Positions 35,038 to 42,807 of a stretch of 64,000 nucleotides of DNA are shown here, piece after piece (the stretch's first letter is position 1; the number at the start of each line of letters is the position of its first letter). The notes below the pieces were generated by a model. It saw only the letters and a program-made list of their open reading frames with translations. It was not told the DNA's origin and did no database searches. The translations under genes and the position numbers were made by a program. The stretch comes from UBA1801 sp035353395 (GTDB lineage Bacteria; Acidobacteriota; Holophagae; Holophagales; Holophagaceae), in contig DAOPZL010000004.1 in the NCBI GenBank assembly GCA_035353395.1, positions 33,925-97,924 on the forward strand, written 5' to 3'.

Positions 35038-36948
35038 ATGGTGCATTCCCACTACCTGTTGTTGGCTGGCTGCACGGACGAGCAACTCCGGAGGATCTGC
35101 GAGTGCCGGAAGATCCCGATCCCCCAGCACTGGGAGGCGGAAGCCGAGGGCCGGGTCCGCATGCTCAAGACCATGGTCTTCCACCTCGAGGACAACAAGG
35201 GACTGACCAACACCCTCGCGGACCTGGACAGCCGGCACCTCCGGTCCCTCAAGTGCCTGGCCGAGGACCATCTCCTCCCCGAGGAGGAGACCCGCCGCGT
35301 GCTGTCCGATCTCGGGCTCATCCTTCCCGCGCCCGACGGCTGGGTCGTCACGGAGCGCGTGGCGGACGCCCTGGCGGACTTCGACGAAGGCGCCTTCAAT
35401 TTCCAGGGCGAGGCGGACCTCCGGTTGCCCGAGGTCCAGCCCTTCGGGTTCTCCATGGCGCTCACCTCCGTGCTGCTGCGCTGCATGGGGGGCATCCGGG
35501 TCCTGAAGGGAGGGCTGCCCGCCAAGAAGGAGCTGGGCCAGCTCCTGAGCCGCAACTCCCTCCTGAAGGAAGAGAAGGACGCCACCCTGGTCTTCGCGCT
35601 CCTGCACCGGCTCGGGCTCCTCTGGAGCCGCGAGGGACGCGTGGACACGCTGCTCCCGGCCGTCGTCTCGCACCCCCCCCGCTGGATCGCGGAACGGGCC
35701 TTCGCCACGCTGCTGGAGCACGACCTCAAGCTCTGGAACATGCCTCCTTCCGAGGACCGCATGTTCGTGATGCGCCACCTCCTGGAGCGCAGGGGCCAGG
35801 TCCTGACCATTCCGCCCTTCCTGGCCTTCCTCCAGACGCTCCATCCCCTCGACACCCCGCGGACCCGGACGGTCTTCCTGCCCTTCCTGCAGCGCATGGG
35901 GCTGGTGACCATGGACGAGGCGGGCGAGCACCTGGCCCTCACCCCCCACGGGGAAGCCCTGGCGCATGAATACCTCCTGCGGGACCACCGCGGCACGGAA
36001 GCCCACTGGACCCCGCTGGTGGCGAACCAGCCGCTGGTGATCCAGCCGACCTTGGAGATGCTCACGCCCCTGATCCAGAATCCCCACCGGCTCCTCCAGC
36101 TGGCCCAGCTGGCCGAGGTGGAGACCCTGGACGCCATGGTGAGCTTCCGGATCGGCCCCGACACCCTCACACGGGCCCTGGATTCCGGCGTGACCATGGA
36201 GGAGATCCGGGGCAGGCTGGGCGAGTCCGGGACGATCATGCCCCAGCCCCTCTCCCAGCTCCTGGAGGACCTGGCCCTGCGCCTGGGCGAGGTCGAAGTC
36301 CAGCAGGGCGTCCGCCTGGTGAAGGCGCGCAGTCCCCAGCTGGCCGATGAACTGCGCCTGCGCCCCGAGCTGGCCTCCCTCGACCTCAAGCCGGTCTCGG
36401 ACACGGTCATGGAGGCCAACGGCCCGGGCAACGCCTTCGCCCTGCTCAAGCAGGCCGGCTTCCTGCCCAAGCCGGGACGCTTCCTGCCCGTGAGCATCGA
36501 CGGGGACGAATCCCTCTACCTCTGGTCCCTGGCCTGCCTCGCCTTCGTGGACGAGAAGGGCATGAACACCAACCTGGAGCCGGTCCGCCAGATCATCCAG
36601 GCGGCCCTGCAGCGCATCCAGAGCGAGGACCCCAACCTCTACCAGGAAATCAAGCGCCGCATCCCGATGCTGCACATGGGCACTGGGGCGCAGGCCGCGG
36701 AGGAGACCCTGCGGATCCTGGAATACGCCGCCTGCTACAACCTCATGGTCGAGCTGACCTACATGCCCCTGGCGGCCCACAGGGCCCAGCTCAGGAAGGT
36801 GACACCCCAGTCCGTGGACGGCGAGCACCTGCGGGCCTTCTGCCACCTGCACCAGGAGGAGATGGCCTTCCGCCTGAGCCGGGTCATCGGCGTCCGCCTG
36901 CTCAACGAGAAGGGCTGGACCCCCAGCCTGCACTCCCAGGCCGTCTAG
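35038..36948 (+). CDS. XPB/Ssl2 N-terminal-domain-like protein with WYL-type C-terminus
   Basis: A 636-residue protein without helicase motifs. The middle (about 330-450) matches the XPB/Ssl2 N-terminal helicase-conserved domain (PLVIQPTLEMLTPLIQNPHRLLQLAQLAE). The last 90 residues look like a WYL sensor domain (YNLMVELTYMPL..., HLRAFCHLHQEEMAFRLSRV). The N-terminal third is helical. Such proteins accompany bacterial XPB helicases and probably act with them in DNA repair. The start is ATG 35038 (MVHSHYLLLAG); the longer frame upstream looks non-coding. Confidence 0.8.
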   Translation: MVHSHYLLLAGCTDEQLRRICECRKIPIPQHWEAEAEGRVRMLKTMVFHLEDNKGLTNTLADLDSRHLRSLKCLAEDHLLPEEETRRVLSDLGLILPAPDGWVVTERVADALADFDEGAFNFQGEADLRLPEVQPFGFSMALTSVLLRCMGGIRVLKGGLPAKKELGQLLSRNSLLKEEKDATLVFALLHRLGLLWSREGRVDTLLPAVVSHPPRWIAERAFATLLEHDLKLWNMPPSEDRMFVMRHLLERRGQVLTIPPFLAFLQTLHPLDTPRTRTVFLPFLQRMGLVTMDEAGEHLALTPHGEALAHEYLLRDHRGTEAHWTPLVANQPLVIQPTLEMLTPLIQNPHRLLQLAQLAEVETLDAMVSFRIGPDTLTRALDSGVTMEEIRGRLGESGTIMPQPLSQLLEDLALRLGEVEVQQGVRLVKARSPQLADELRLRPELASLDLKPVSDTVMEANGPGNAFALLKQAGFLPKPGRFLPVSIDGDESLYLWSLACLAFVDEKGMNTNLEPVRQIIQAALQRIQSEDPNLYQEIKRRIPMLHMGTGAQAAEETLRILEYAACYNLMVELTYMPLAAHRAQLRKVTPQSVDGEHLRAFCHLHQEEMAFRLSRVIGVRLLNEKGWTPSLHSQAV

Positions 36949-36960
36949 AAGGATTCAGGA

Positions 36961-36981
36961 AGGCGGGCCCTCAGCCCGCCT
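36961..36981. terminator. Bidirectional hairpin between convergent genes
   Basis: A perfect 8-bp stem AGGCGGGC/GCCCGCCT with loop CCTCA, 12 bases after the stop of the XPB-N-terminal gene. Its second half covers the last codons of the convergent gene at 36971. No T-run on the plus side. Confidence 0.5.
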
Positions 36982-37252
36982 CCTGGAGCCGCTTGTCGAT
37001 CCGCTCCGCCACCCGCTCGAGCAGGTCCTTCAGCTCGGCCCTGGAATCCTTCTGGTCCTTCTCCATCTTGCGCTCGATCTGGAGGATGGACTTCTGCAGC
37101 TGGTTCACCGCCGCCTTCACCTCGTCCAGGTCGTCCATGACCTGGTTGAGACGGCTGTCGGGCGGCCTGCTGTTGCTGAACACGGCCATGCCCGCCAGGA
37201 TCGCGGCCAGCGAGCAGGCGAGGAGGATCAGGATCAACAGACCGTTGGACAT
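36971..37252 (-). CDS. Small membrane-anchored coiled-coil protein
   Basis: A 93-residue protein with one N-terminal membrane segment (residues 3-25, LLILILLACSLAAILAGMAV) followed by a charged coiled coil (VMDDLDEVKAAVNQLQ to the end). No family recognised. It follows the sigma-factor/TM-protein pair by 44 bases on the same strand and might belong to the same unit. The last codons form part of a terminator stem. Confidence 0.7.
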   Translation of the reverse strand: MSNGLLILILLACSLAAILAGMAVFSNSRPPDSRLNQVMDDLDEVKAAVNQLQKSILQIERKMEKDQKDSRAELKDLLERVAERIDKRLQEAG

Positions 37253-37296
37253 GCGGGCGCCTCCGTTCCCACCATCTTATCGGAAGGGGCGGGGGA

Positions 37297-37827
37297 TCAC
37301 TGTCCCTTGACGGGCTGGGTGTCGAGAGAAGGTGCCTGGTAGGACTTCACCTCGAGCACCAGTTCGCCGTTGGGCCTCGTCGGCCTGGCCGCCTTGTGCG
37401 GCGCGACCGTGTTCCTGGCCAGGACGGGCGCCGAAACGGGCACCTGGGCCGGCTCGACGATCCGGGGAGCGCTGGCCTGGATCTCCGCGGCGGCCTTCGC
37501 CTGCCGGAGCTCCGTCTCCTTCTGGGTCACCGCCGCCGCCAGGGCGTCCGCGCGCTGCTTGTGCTGGAAGCCCCAGGAGCCCAGGGCCCCGACCGCCAGG
37601 GCCAGGGGCAGTCCGGCGGCCAGCAGCATCCAGGCCGGCCGGTGCCGGGACGTGTGCCTGCGGCGCAGGGCCTCCCGGCGCAGATCCTCGGCGAGGGCGA
37701 TCATCTTCGGCGTGGGTTCCACTCCGAAGAAGCCCCGGACAGGAACCCCCAGCAGCCGGCTCAGCTCCTCCCGCAGCTCACGGTCTTCCGGCGATTCCTG
37801 GACACGGGCAGGGTCATGCCAAGACAT
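37297..37827 (-). CDS. Single-pass membrane protein, probable anti-sigma partner
   Basis: A 176-residue protein with a cytoplasmic N-terminal 65 residues, one membrane segment (about 66-88, MLLAAGLPLALAVGALGSWGF), then a periplasmic coiled coil and Pro/Ala-rich tail. Its start overlaps the end of the ECF sigma gene by 14 bases, the usual arrangement of a sigma factor and its membrane-bound inhibitor. No zinc-binding anti-sigma motif is present, so the assignment is by context. AGGAG lies six bases before the ATG at 37827; an ATG six bases earlier is less likely. Confidence 0.6.
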   Translation of the reverse strand: MSWHDPARVQESPEDRELREELSRLLGVPVRGFFGVEPTPKMIALAEDLRREALRRRHTSRHRPAWMLLAAGLPLALAVGALGSWGFQHKQRADALAAAVTQKETELRQAKAAAEIQASAPRIVEPAQVPVSAPVLARNTVAPHKAARPTRPNGELVLEVKSYQAPSLDTQPVKGQ

Positions 37828-38347
37828 GGACATCTCCTGAAGGATTGAGCTGGTCCCGGAGCTGGACCTTGGCTCGATGGATGCGCGTCTTCACGGTGGC
37901 CTCGGGGATTTCCAGCACGTCCGCGATCTCCCGGATGGAGAGTCCCTCCACCACGAAGAGCCAGAGCGCCTCCCGGAAGGCCGGAGCCAGGGTCTGCATG
38001 CGTTCCCGGACCTCCCGGTGCAGCAGGTCGTCTTCCGCGTCGGGCCCCTTCCCGGGCTCGAGGATGACCTCGAGGCTCAGGTTCTGGTTCTTCATGGGCC
38101 GGCGTTCCGTGAGCGCCAGGGTCCGGGTGGTGCCGTAGAGGAAGGCGGTGGGATGTTCCACCGGCTCCTCCCGCTGCATCAGGATGACGAAGGCCTCCTG
38201 GGCGATGTCCTCGGGAAAGGCCGCCCCGTACCGGCGGGCGTAGCCGACCAGACGGGGATAGAGCTCCGCGAAGGCCTCGTGGAACTGGCTGATCTTTCCG
38301 AAGGGTGTCTCCTGTCTGGGGAGGGCTTGCATGCGTCGCTCCGACAT
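37814..38347 (-). CDS. ECF-type RNA polymerase sigma factor
   Basis: A 177-residue sigma-70 family protein. Region 2 is AFAELYPRLVGYARRYGAAFPEDIAQEAFV with the DIAQEAF core. Region 4 is LSIREIADVLEIPEATVKTRIHRAK, a clear helix-turn-helix. It lacks regions 1 and 3, as in ECF (group IV) sigmas. The following overlapping gene is its likely membrane anti-sigma. It is divergent from the uracil-DNA glycosylase gene with 66 bases between. Confidence 0.93.
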   Translation of the reverse strand: MSERRMQALPRQETPFGKISQFHEAFAELYPRLVGYARRYGAAFPEDIAQEAFVILMQREEPVEHPTAFLYGTTRTLALTERRPMKNQNLSLEVILEPGKGPDAEDDLLHREVRERMQTLAPAFREALWLFVVEGLSIREIADVLEIPEATVKTRIHRAKVQLRDQLNPSGDVHVLA

Positions 38348-38413
38348 TCGAATGCGGGAAGGAGGGACGAGGTTCCGGAATCCTTTCGCTCGAGTGGAGA
38401 TAGTCTAGAACGC

Positions 38414-39187
38414 ATGACCGGTCCTTTCCATCAGTGGCGGGATGCCCTCCAGGACCTGGGGGTCCTCGGCCTCGTGCCCGAACCCCGGGAGGAGGCCCCC
38501 CCAGTCCCCGTCCAGGCCCGCCGGCCGGAGCCCGGACCGGCGGAGGCCCCGGCCCTTCCGGAGGCTCCCGTCCAGGCCCCCGGGACCCGGCCCGCCCCCG
38601 AGGCCGTGGCCGCCGCCCCCGACCTCGACCAGCTGCGAGCCTGCACCCAGGACTGCCAGGCCTGTCCCCTCGGCCCGGGGCGCATCCGATTCGTCTTCGG
38701 CGAGGGGGATCCCGGGGCGCGGATGATGTTCATCGGGGAAGGCCCGGGCCGGGACGAGGACCTCCAGGGCAGGCCCTTCGTGGGCCGGGCCGGCGAACTC
38801 CTCGACAAGATGATCGCCGCCATCGGATACCAGCGGCGGCAGGTCTACATCACCAACATCGTGAAGTGCCGCCCCCCCGACAACCGGACCCCCACGCCCC
38901 AGGAGTCCCAGACCTGCCTTCCCTACGTGAAGCGCCAGATCGAGCTCATCCGGCCCGGGGTCATCGTGACCCTGGGCGCGACCCCCTTGCGGGAACTGCT
39001 CGGCGAGCGGGCGGGCATCACGCGCATCCGCGGCCAGTGGCGCCGCCTGGACATGCTGGGAGGGATCCCGGTCATGCCCACCTTCCACCCCGCCTACGTG
39101 CTCCGGCAGTACACGCAGGACGTGCGGCGCGCGGTCTGGGAGGACCTCAAGGCCGCCCGGGCCTGGCTGGACCAGCATCCGGCATAG
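38414..39187 (+). CDS. Uracil-DNA glycosylase, family 4 (iron-sulfur type)
   Basis: A 257-residue protein. The first 70 residues are a Pro/Glu/Ala-rich low-complexity leader, longer than usual for the family. The catalytic domain has CTQDCQACPLG (two of the [4Fe-4S] ligands), GEGPGRDEDLQGRPFVGRAG (motif A), NIVKCRPPDNRTP, QTCLPYV and the motif HPAYVLR. It removes uracil from DNA in base-excision repair. It converges on the PilZ gene with 12 bases between stops. Confidence 0.93.
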   Translation: MTGPFHQWRDALQDLGVLGLVPEPREEAPPVPVQARRPEPGPAEAPALPEAPVQAPGTRPAPEAVAAAPDLDQLRACTQDCQACPLGPGRIRFVFGEGDPGARMMFIGEGPGRDEDLQGRPFVGRAGELLDKMIAAIGYQRRQVYITNIVKCRPPDNRTPTPQESQTCLPYVKRQIELIRPGVIVTLGATPLRELLGERAGITRIRGQWRRLDMLGGIPVMPTFHPAYVLRQYTQDVRRAVWEDLKAARAWLDQHPA

Positions 39188-39199
39188 CGGCCTTCCAGG

Positions 39200-39574
39200 T
39201 CACGGGGTCTCCAGGCTCCGCGCCAGGAAACGGTCCAGTGCCTCCCTGGAGGCGGGATCCATGCCGACGAACTGGATGCCCACCCCCATGAACTCGACGG
39301 CGGGACGCCCCTCCGGATCCCCGAGGACGTAGGTCACCTTGGCCACGATGGACCCGCCGGCCAGGTCCGGGTGCTCGAAGGCGAAGTGCTCCAGGAGCGT
39401 GCCCTGCATGAACAGCGGGGCGTTCCGCTGGCTGACCATGGCGAAGCACCCCTGGCTGCCCAGGTTGGTGATCCGGACGTTCCGGAAGGCATGCCCCCTC
39501 GCGCTGAAGCGGACGGTATGCTCCGGTCCGACGACCACGCGCCGGCATGACCTGCGTTCGATCCGATCGTCCAT
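39200..39574 (-). CDS. PilZ-domain protein
   Basis: A 124-residue single-domain protein. The first PilZ motif appears as ERRSCRR near residue 6. The second reads NLGSQGCFA, a fit to (D/N)xSxxG. It probably binds c-di-GMP, though the first motif is irregular. It stands alone on the minus strand. A second PilZ gene heads the chemotaxis operon at 56087. Confidence 0.78.
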   Translation of the reverse strand: MDDRIERRSCRRVVVGPEHTVRFSARGHAFRNVRITNLGSQGCFAMVSQRNAPLFMQGTLLEHFAFEHPDLAGGSIVAKVTYVLGDPEGRPAVEFMGVGIQFVGMDPASREALDRFLARSLETP

Positions 39575-39636
39575 GGGGTGGGTTCCTGTGGGAAGAGTAA
39601 CCGGGTGACCGCTTCCCTAGGAAGGGTGAAGGCAGG

Positions 39637-39642
39637 TAGACT
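39637..39642 (+). promoter_or_regulatory. Possible -10 element (TAGACT) for rplI
   Basis: TAGACT in GGTAGACTG, 140 bases upstream of rplI. The same hexamer and context occur before the adenylate cyclase gene (54249). A long leader containing a hairpin would follow. No clear -35. Confidence 0.4.
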
Positions 39643-39706
39643 GTCTTCTCCGACAGATCGGCCTCAACCCACCGAGGGACAGGAGCTCCGGACCCAGGGG
39701 CATCCG

Positions 39707-39727
39707 GGCAGGGACGGGTTCCCTGCC
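39707..39727 (+). other. Leader hairpin upstream of rplI
   Basis: A perfect 8-bp stem GGCAGGGA/TCCCTGCC with loop CGGGT in the rplI leader, followed by a second short stem around GCCTTAGGC. No T-run, so not an obvious terminator. It could be a regulatory structure of the L9 message. Confidence 0.4.
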
Positions 39728-39782
39728 TAACCAAGAGGGGACAACGCCTTAGGCGCTGGCCGCGACCAACAAGGAGTACGAC

Positions 39783-40232
39783 ATGGAAATCCTGCTCATC
39801 GAGAATGTGCCCAGCCTCGGCGTGCGCGGCGACATCGTGAACGTCAAGGACGGCTACGCCCGCAACTTCCTGCTCCCCCGCAAGAAGGCCCTGCCCGTGA
39901 CCGCCGGCAACAAGCGCCAGATCGAACTGGAGAAGGAGCGCAACCTCAAGATCCGCGCCAAGGAACTGGCGGAGGCGGAGTCCCTCAAGGAGAAGCTGGA
40001 AGCCGTCAGCATCTCCGTCGCCAAGAAGGTGGGCGAGAGCGGCCACCTGTTCGGTTCCGTCACCAACGCGGACGTGGCCGAGCTGCTGAAGGCCAAGGAT
40101 TTCGAGATCGAGAAGCAGGCCATCACCGTCCCCCACATCAAGGACCTGGGCACCTTCGCCGTGGACATCCGCCTCTTCTCCGGCGTCCACGCCAAGATCA
40201 ACCTGGAAGTCACCGCGCTGGCCGCCGAATAA
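39783..40232 (+). CDS. rplI: 50S ribosomal protein L9
   Basis: A 149-residue ribosomal protein. It has the N-terminal MEILLIENVPSLGVRGDIVNVKDGYARNFLLP signature region (the first 20 residues are near-invariant in style), a long connecting helix and a C-terminal rRNA-binding domain. AAGGAG lies before the ATG. Unusually, it is not preceded by rpsF and rpsR. Confidence 0.98.
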   Translation: MEILLIENVPSLGVRGDIVNVKDGYARNFLLPRKKALPVTAGNKRQIELEKERNLKIRAKELAEAESLKEKLEAVSISVAKKVGESGHLFGSVTNADVAELLKAKDFEIEKQAITVPHIKDLGTFAVDIRLFSGVHAKINLEVTALAAE

Positions 40233-40248
40233 CCGACCCCTCATCCCC

Positions 40249-40283
40249 CCGGATCCCTGCAGCGGGATGCCCGGGCTTTCTTC
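40249..40283 (+). terminator. Hairpin with T-rich tail between rplI and HU
   Basis: Stem CCCGGATCCC against GGGAT-gc-CCGGG (two-base bulge) with loop TGCAGC, followed by CTTTCTT. It probably ends or attenuates the rplI transcript. Confidence 0.55.
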
Positions 40284-40311
40284 TGCCTTCTCCTTCGCAG
40301 AAAGGAATCTC

Positions 40312-40766
40312 ATGAACAAGACTTCTTCCAAGCCCGAGACCCTCGGCATCCCCGAGATGACCGCCGCGCTGGCCGACGCCCACGACCTGACCAAGGCCCG
40401 GGCCAAGGCCATCCTGGACGGCCTGCGTGATGAGATCGTCCAGTCCCTGCTGTCCGGCAAGCGCGTGAACATCTTCGGCCTCGGCACCTTCGAAGTCCGC
40501 CCCACCAAGGCCAAGATGGGCCGCAACCCCAAGACCGGCGAAAAGATCGAGATCCCCGCCGGCCGGAAGGTCGTCTTCAAGACCGCCAAGGGNNNNNNNN
40601 NNNNNNNNNNNNNNNNNNNNNNNNNNNNNNNNNNNNNNNNNNNNNNNNNNNNNNNNNNNNNNNNNNNNNNNNNNNNNNNNNNNNNNNNNNNNGCGAAAAG
40701 ATCGAGATCCCCGCCGGCCGGAAGGTCGTCTTCAAGACCGCCAAGGGCCTCAAGGACCAGATGTAG
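40312..40766 (+). CDS. HU/IHF-family DNA-binding protein, split by an artificial gap
   Basis: A histone-like protein. The 55 bases before the gap are repeated exactly after it, and merging them gives a continuous 99-residue protein, the normal HU size (90-100). Visible features are the dimerisation helices (MTAALADAHDLTKARAKAIL), NIFGLGTFEVRP and the DNA-binding arm RNPKTGEKIEIPAGRKVVFK. It bends DNA and helps compact the chromosome. AAAGGA precedes the ATG. A hairpin terminator follows, and the tail plus terminator is duplicated 283 bases downstream. Confidence 0.93.
40593..40692. other. Artificial assembly gap (100 N) inside the HU gene
   Basis: Exactly 100 N flanked on both sides by the same 55 bases (starting gcgaaaagatcgagatcc). 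Collapsing the overlap restores one in-frame gene, so no sequence is likely missing. Confidence 0.9.
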
Positions 40767-40817
40767 TCCCTGCTGGTTGCCGACCACAGAAGGCCGCCGC
40801 GAGGCGGCCTTCGTCGT
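40749..40817 (+). repeat. Direct repeat copy 1: HU 3' end plus terminator
   Basis: 69 bases covering the last six HU codons (LKDQM-stop) and the downstream hairpin. Copy 2 at 41032-41100 differs at only two positions. Confidence 0.9.
40790..40811 (+). terminator. Hairpin after HU (copy 1)
   Basis: A perfect 9-bp stem AAGGCCGCC/GGCGGCCTT with loop GCGA, 24 bases after the HU stop. No long T-run follows (cgtcgt). Confidence 0.65.
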
Positions 40818-40914
40818 CCAGTCGAACGACCTTGCGGCCGTGGAAGGTCGGCTTCACCATCCGACAGGAGCTGCGCGGATGGAGGATGGGACGGAACGGC
40901 CCCTGGCCGTTGCC

Positions 40915-40987
40915 GCCCCGCAGGGGCGAGGACCGGAGGTCCGAGTCAGGACCGCTCCCGTCTATCGCAAGGCCCACTGGGCCTTGC
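40915..40987. other. Hairpin-rich spacer between the two HU-tail repeats
   Basis: Three perfect hairpins follow one another: GCCCC-GCA-GGGGC (40915-40927), GGACC-GGA-GGTCC (40930-40942) and GCAAGGCCC-ACT-GGGCCTTGC (40967-40987). They lie in a 214-base stretch (40818-41031) with no convincing gene. A structured RNA or a decayed mobile repeat are both possible. Confidence 0.4.
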
Positions 40988-41031
40988 TCCTGCGCGGCCG
41001 TTTCCCGGCCTCGCCGAGACGGGTCCCTGGT

Positions 41032-41100
41032 CTCAAGGATCAGATGTAGTCCCTGCTGGTTGCCGACCACGGAAGGCCGCCGCGAGGCGGCCTTCGTCGT
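41032..41100 (+). repeat. Direct repeat copy 2: duplicated HU 3' end plus terminator
   Basis: Matches 40749-40817 at 67 of 69 positions, again reading LKDQM-stop then the same spacer and hairpin. No HU coding sequence precedes it, so it is a truncated duplication. Confidence 0.9.
41073..41094 (+). terminator. Hairpin (copy 2)
   Basis: The same AAGGCCGCC/GGCGGCCTT stem and GCGA loop as after HU. It lies 79 bases upstream of the PilB/GspE gene and may shield it from read-through. Confidence 0.6.
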
Positions 41101-41172
41101 TCCCGGGCCAGGGCGGCGAGGCAAGTCGAGGCCCCCGGGACCCGACTCGCCCGCTCCGCATTATGATGGGCC

Positions 41173-42807
41173 ATGCCCAACCCAGACCCGTCCGCCCCGA
41201 CCTCCGGCCCCTCCCAGGCCATGGATCCCGGAGCCTTCCCCTGGCCCGACGCCAGGAGCCAGGCCCTCTACCCGACCCTAGACCTCACCAGCGAGCCGGT
41301 GGATTTCGCGTTGTTCCAGGCGATCCCCCTGGACCTCATGCTCAAGCACCACTTCGTGCCGGTCCACGAGAAGGCCGGCGTCCTCTGGCTGGCCATGGCG
41401 GATCCGCTGGACGTGGTGACCCAGGACCTCCTGCGCGCCCAGCTCAAGCGCCCCCTGCGGTTCACGGGCGCCCCCCAGACCCAGATCCAGGAAGTGCTGA
41501 AGAAGTCCGAGAGCGGCCAGAAGGTCCTGGACGAGGCGGGAGAGGCCCTCAAGGTCCAGGTCCTGCGCGAGGAGGACATCGACGAGGAGGTGCTGGACCT
41601 GGAGCGCCTCACGGACAAGGACGAGGCCCCCATCGTCCGCCTGGTGGACACCACCATCTTCAACGCCCTGCAGCGCCGGGCCTCGGACATCCACCTCGAG
41701 ACCCTCGCCTCGGGCTTCCAGATCAAGTACCGCATCGACGGCTGCCTCTACCCCGCCGCGGACCCCATCGACAAGCGCTTCGCCAGCCCCATCGTCAGCC
41801 GCATCAAGGTCATGTCCGAGCTGGACATCGCCGAGAAGCGCAGGCCCCAGGACGGGCGCTTCAAGCTGAAGGTGCGGGGCCGCGCCATCGACTTCCGCGT
41901 CTCCATCATGCCGACCATCCACGGCGAGGACGCCGTGATCCGCATCCTCGACAAGGAGAACCTCAGCGACGAGTTCCGGACCCTGGACCTGGACATCCTG
42001 GGCTTCTCCCCGAGCGAGCGGGACCGGATCCGGCGCTACGCCAAGGAGCCCTACGGGATGTTCCTGGTGACCGGCCCCACGGGCAGCGGCAAGACCACCA
42101 CGCTCTACGCGCTGCTCAGCGAGATCCGGAACCCCGAGGACAAGCTCATCACCATCGAGGACCCGGTCGAGTACCAGCTGGAGGGCGTGACCCAGATCCC
42201 CGTGAACGAGAAGAAGGGCCTCACCTTCGCCGTGGGCCTGCGCTCCATCCTCCGCCACGATCCCGACAAGATCCTGGTGGGCGAGATCCGGGATCCGGAG
42301 ACCGCGCAGATCGCCGTCCAGTCGGCCCTCACGGGCCACCTGGTGTTCACGACGGTCCACGCCAACAACACCCTCGACGTGATCTACCGCTTCCAGCACA
42401 TGGGGGTGGAGGTCTACAACTTCGTCTCGGCCCTCGACTGCATCCTGGCGCAGCGGCTCGTGCGCACCCTCTGCCCCAAGTGCAAGCGCCCCGCAGCCCT
42501 CTCCCCCCGGGAGCTCCTGGACAGCGGCCTGGACCCGGCCTGGGCCGGCACCGCGACCCTCTGCGACAAGGTCGGCTGCGTGGACTGCAACGGCACCGGG
42601 TTCCGGGGCCGGCAGGCCATCGTGGAGTTCATGGGCATGAACGACGAGCTGCGCGAGCTCATCACCAAGCGGGCCCCCATCGGCGAGGTCAAGGCCGCCG
42701 CCCGGCGCGGCGGGATGCACAGCCTCAGGGAGAGCGCCGTGGAAAAGGTGCGCCTGGGAATCACCACCCTGGCCGAGATCAACAAGGTCACCTTCCGGGA
42801 AGGCTGA
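41173..42807 (+). CDS. PilB/GspE-type secretion or pilus assembly ATPase
   Basis: A 544-residue hexameric ATPase powering type IV pilus extension or type II secretion. The N-terminal GspE domain spans about 45-130. The catalytic domain has Walker A GPTGSGKTTT (301-310), an Asp box (ITIEDPVEY), Walker B ILVGEIRD and His box TGHLVFTTVHAN. A four-cysteine zinc motif (CPKCK...CVDCNGTGFRG) lies near 435-475. TATGAT stands only five bases before the ATG, so a leaderless transcript is conceivable. No other pilus genes adjoin it; the pseudopilin and PilR are 20 kb upstream. Confidence 0.94.
   Translation: MPNPDPSAPTSGPSQAMDPGAFPWPDARSQALYPTLDLTSEPVDFALFQAIPLDLMLKHHFVPVHEKAGVLWLAMADPLDVVTQDLLRAQLKRPLRFTGAPQTQIQEVLKKSESGQKVLDEAGEALKVQVLREEDIDEEVLDLERLTDKDEAPIVRLVDTTIFNALQRRASDIHLETLASGFQIKYRIDGCLYPAADPIDKRFASPIVSRIKVMSELDIAEKRRPQDGRFKLKVRGRAIDFRVSIMPTIHGEDAVIRILDKENLSDEFRTLDLDILGFSPSERDRIRRYAKEPYGMFLVTGPTGSGKTTTLYALLSEIRNPEDKLITIEDPVEYQLEGVTQIPVNEKKGLTFAVGLRSILRHDPDKILVGEIRDPETAQIAVQSALTGHLVFTTVHANNTLDVIYRFQHMGVEVYNFVSALDCILAQRLVRTLCPKCKRPAALSPRELLDSGLDPAWAGTATLCDKVGCVDCNGTGFRGRQAIVEFMGMNDELRELITKRAPIGEVKAAARRGGMHSLRESAVEKVRLGITTLAEINKVTFREG

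Noticed and set aside
40312..41049. Extended HU protein reading through to the second LKDQM-stop
   Set aside because: It depends on the arbitrary gap length. With the 55-base overlap collapsed, HU stops at 40766.
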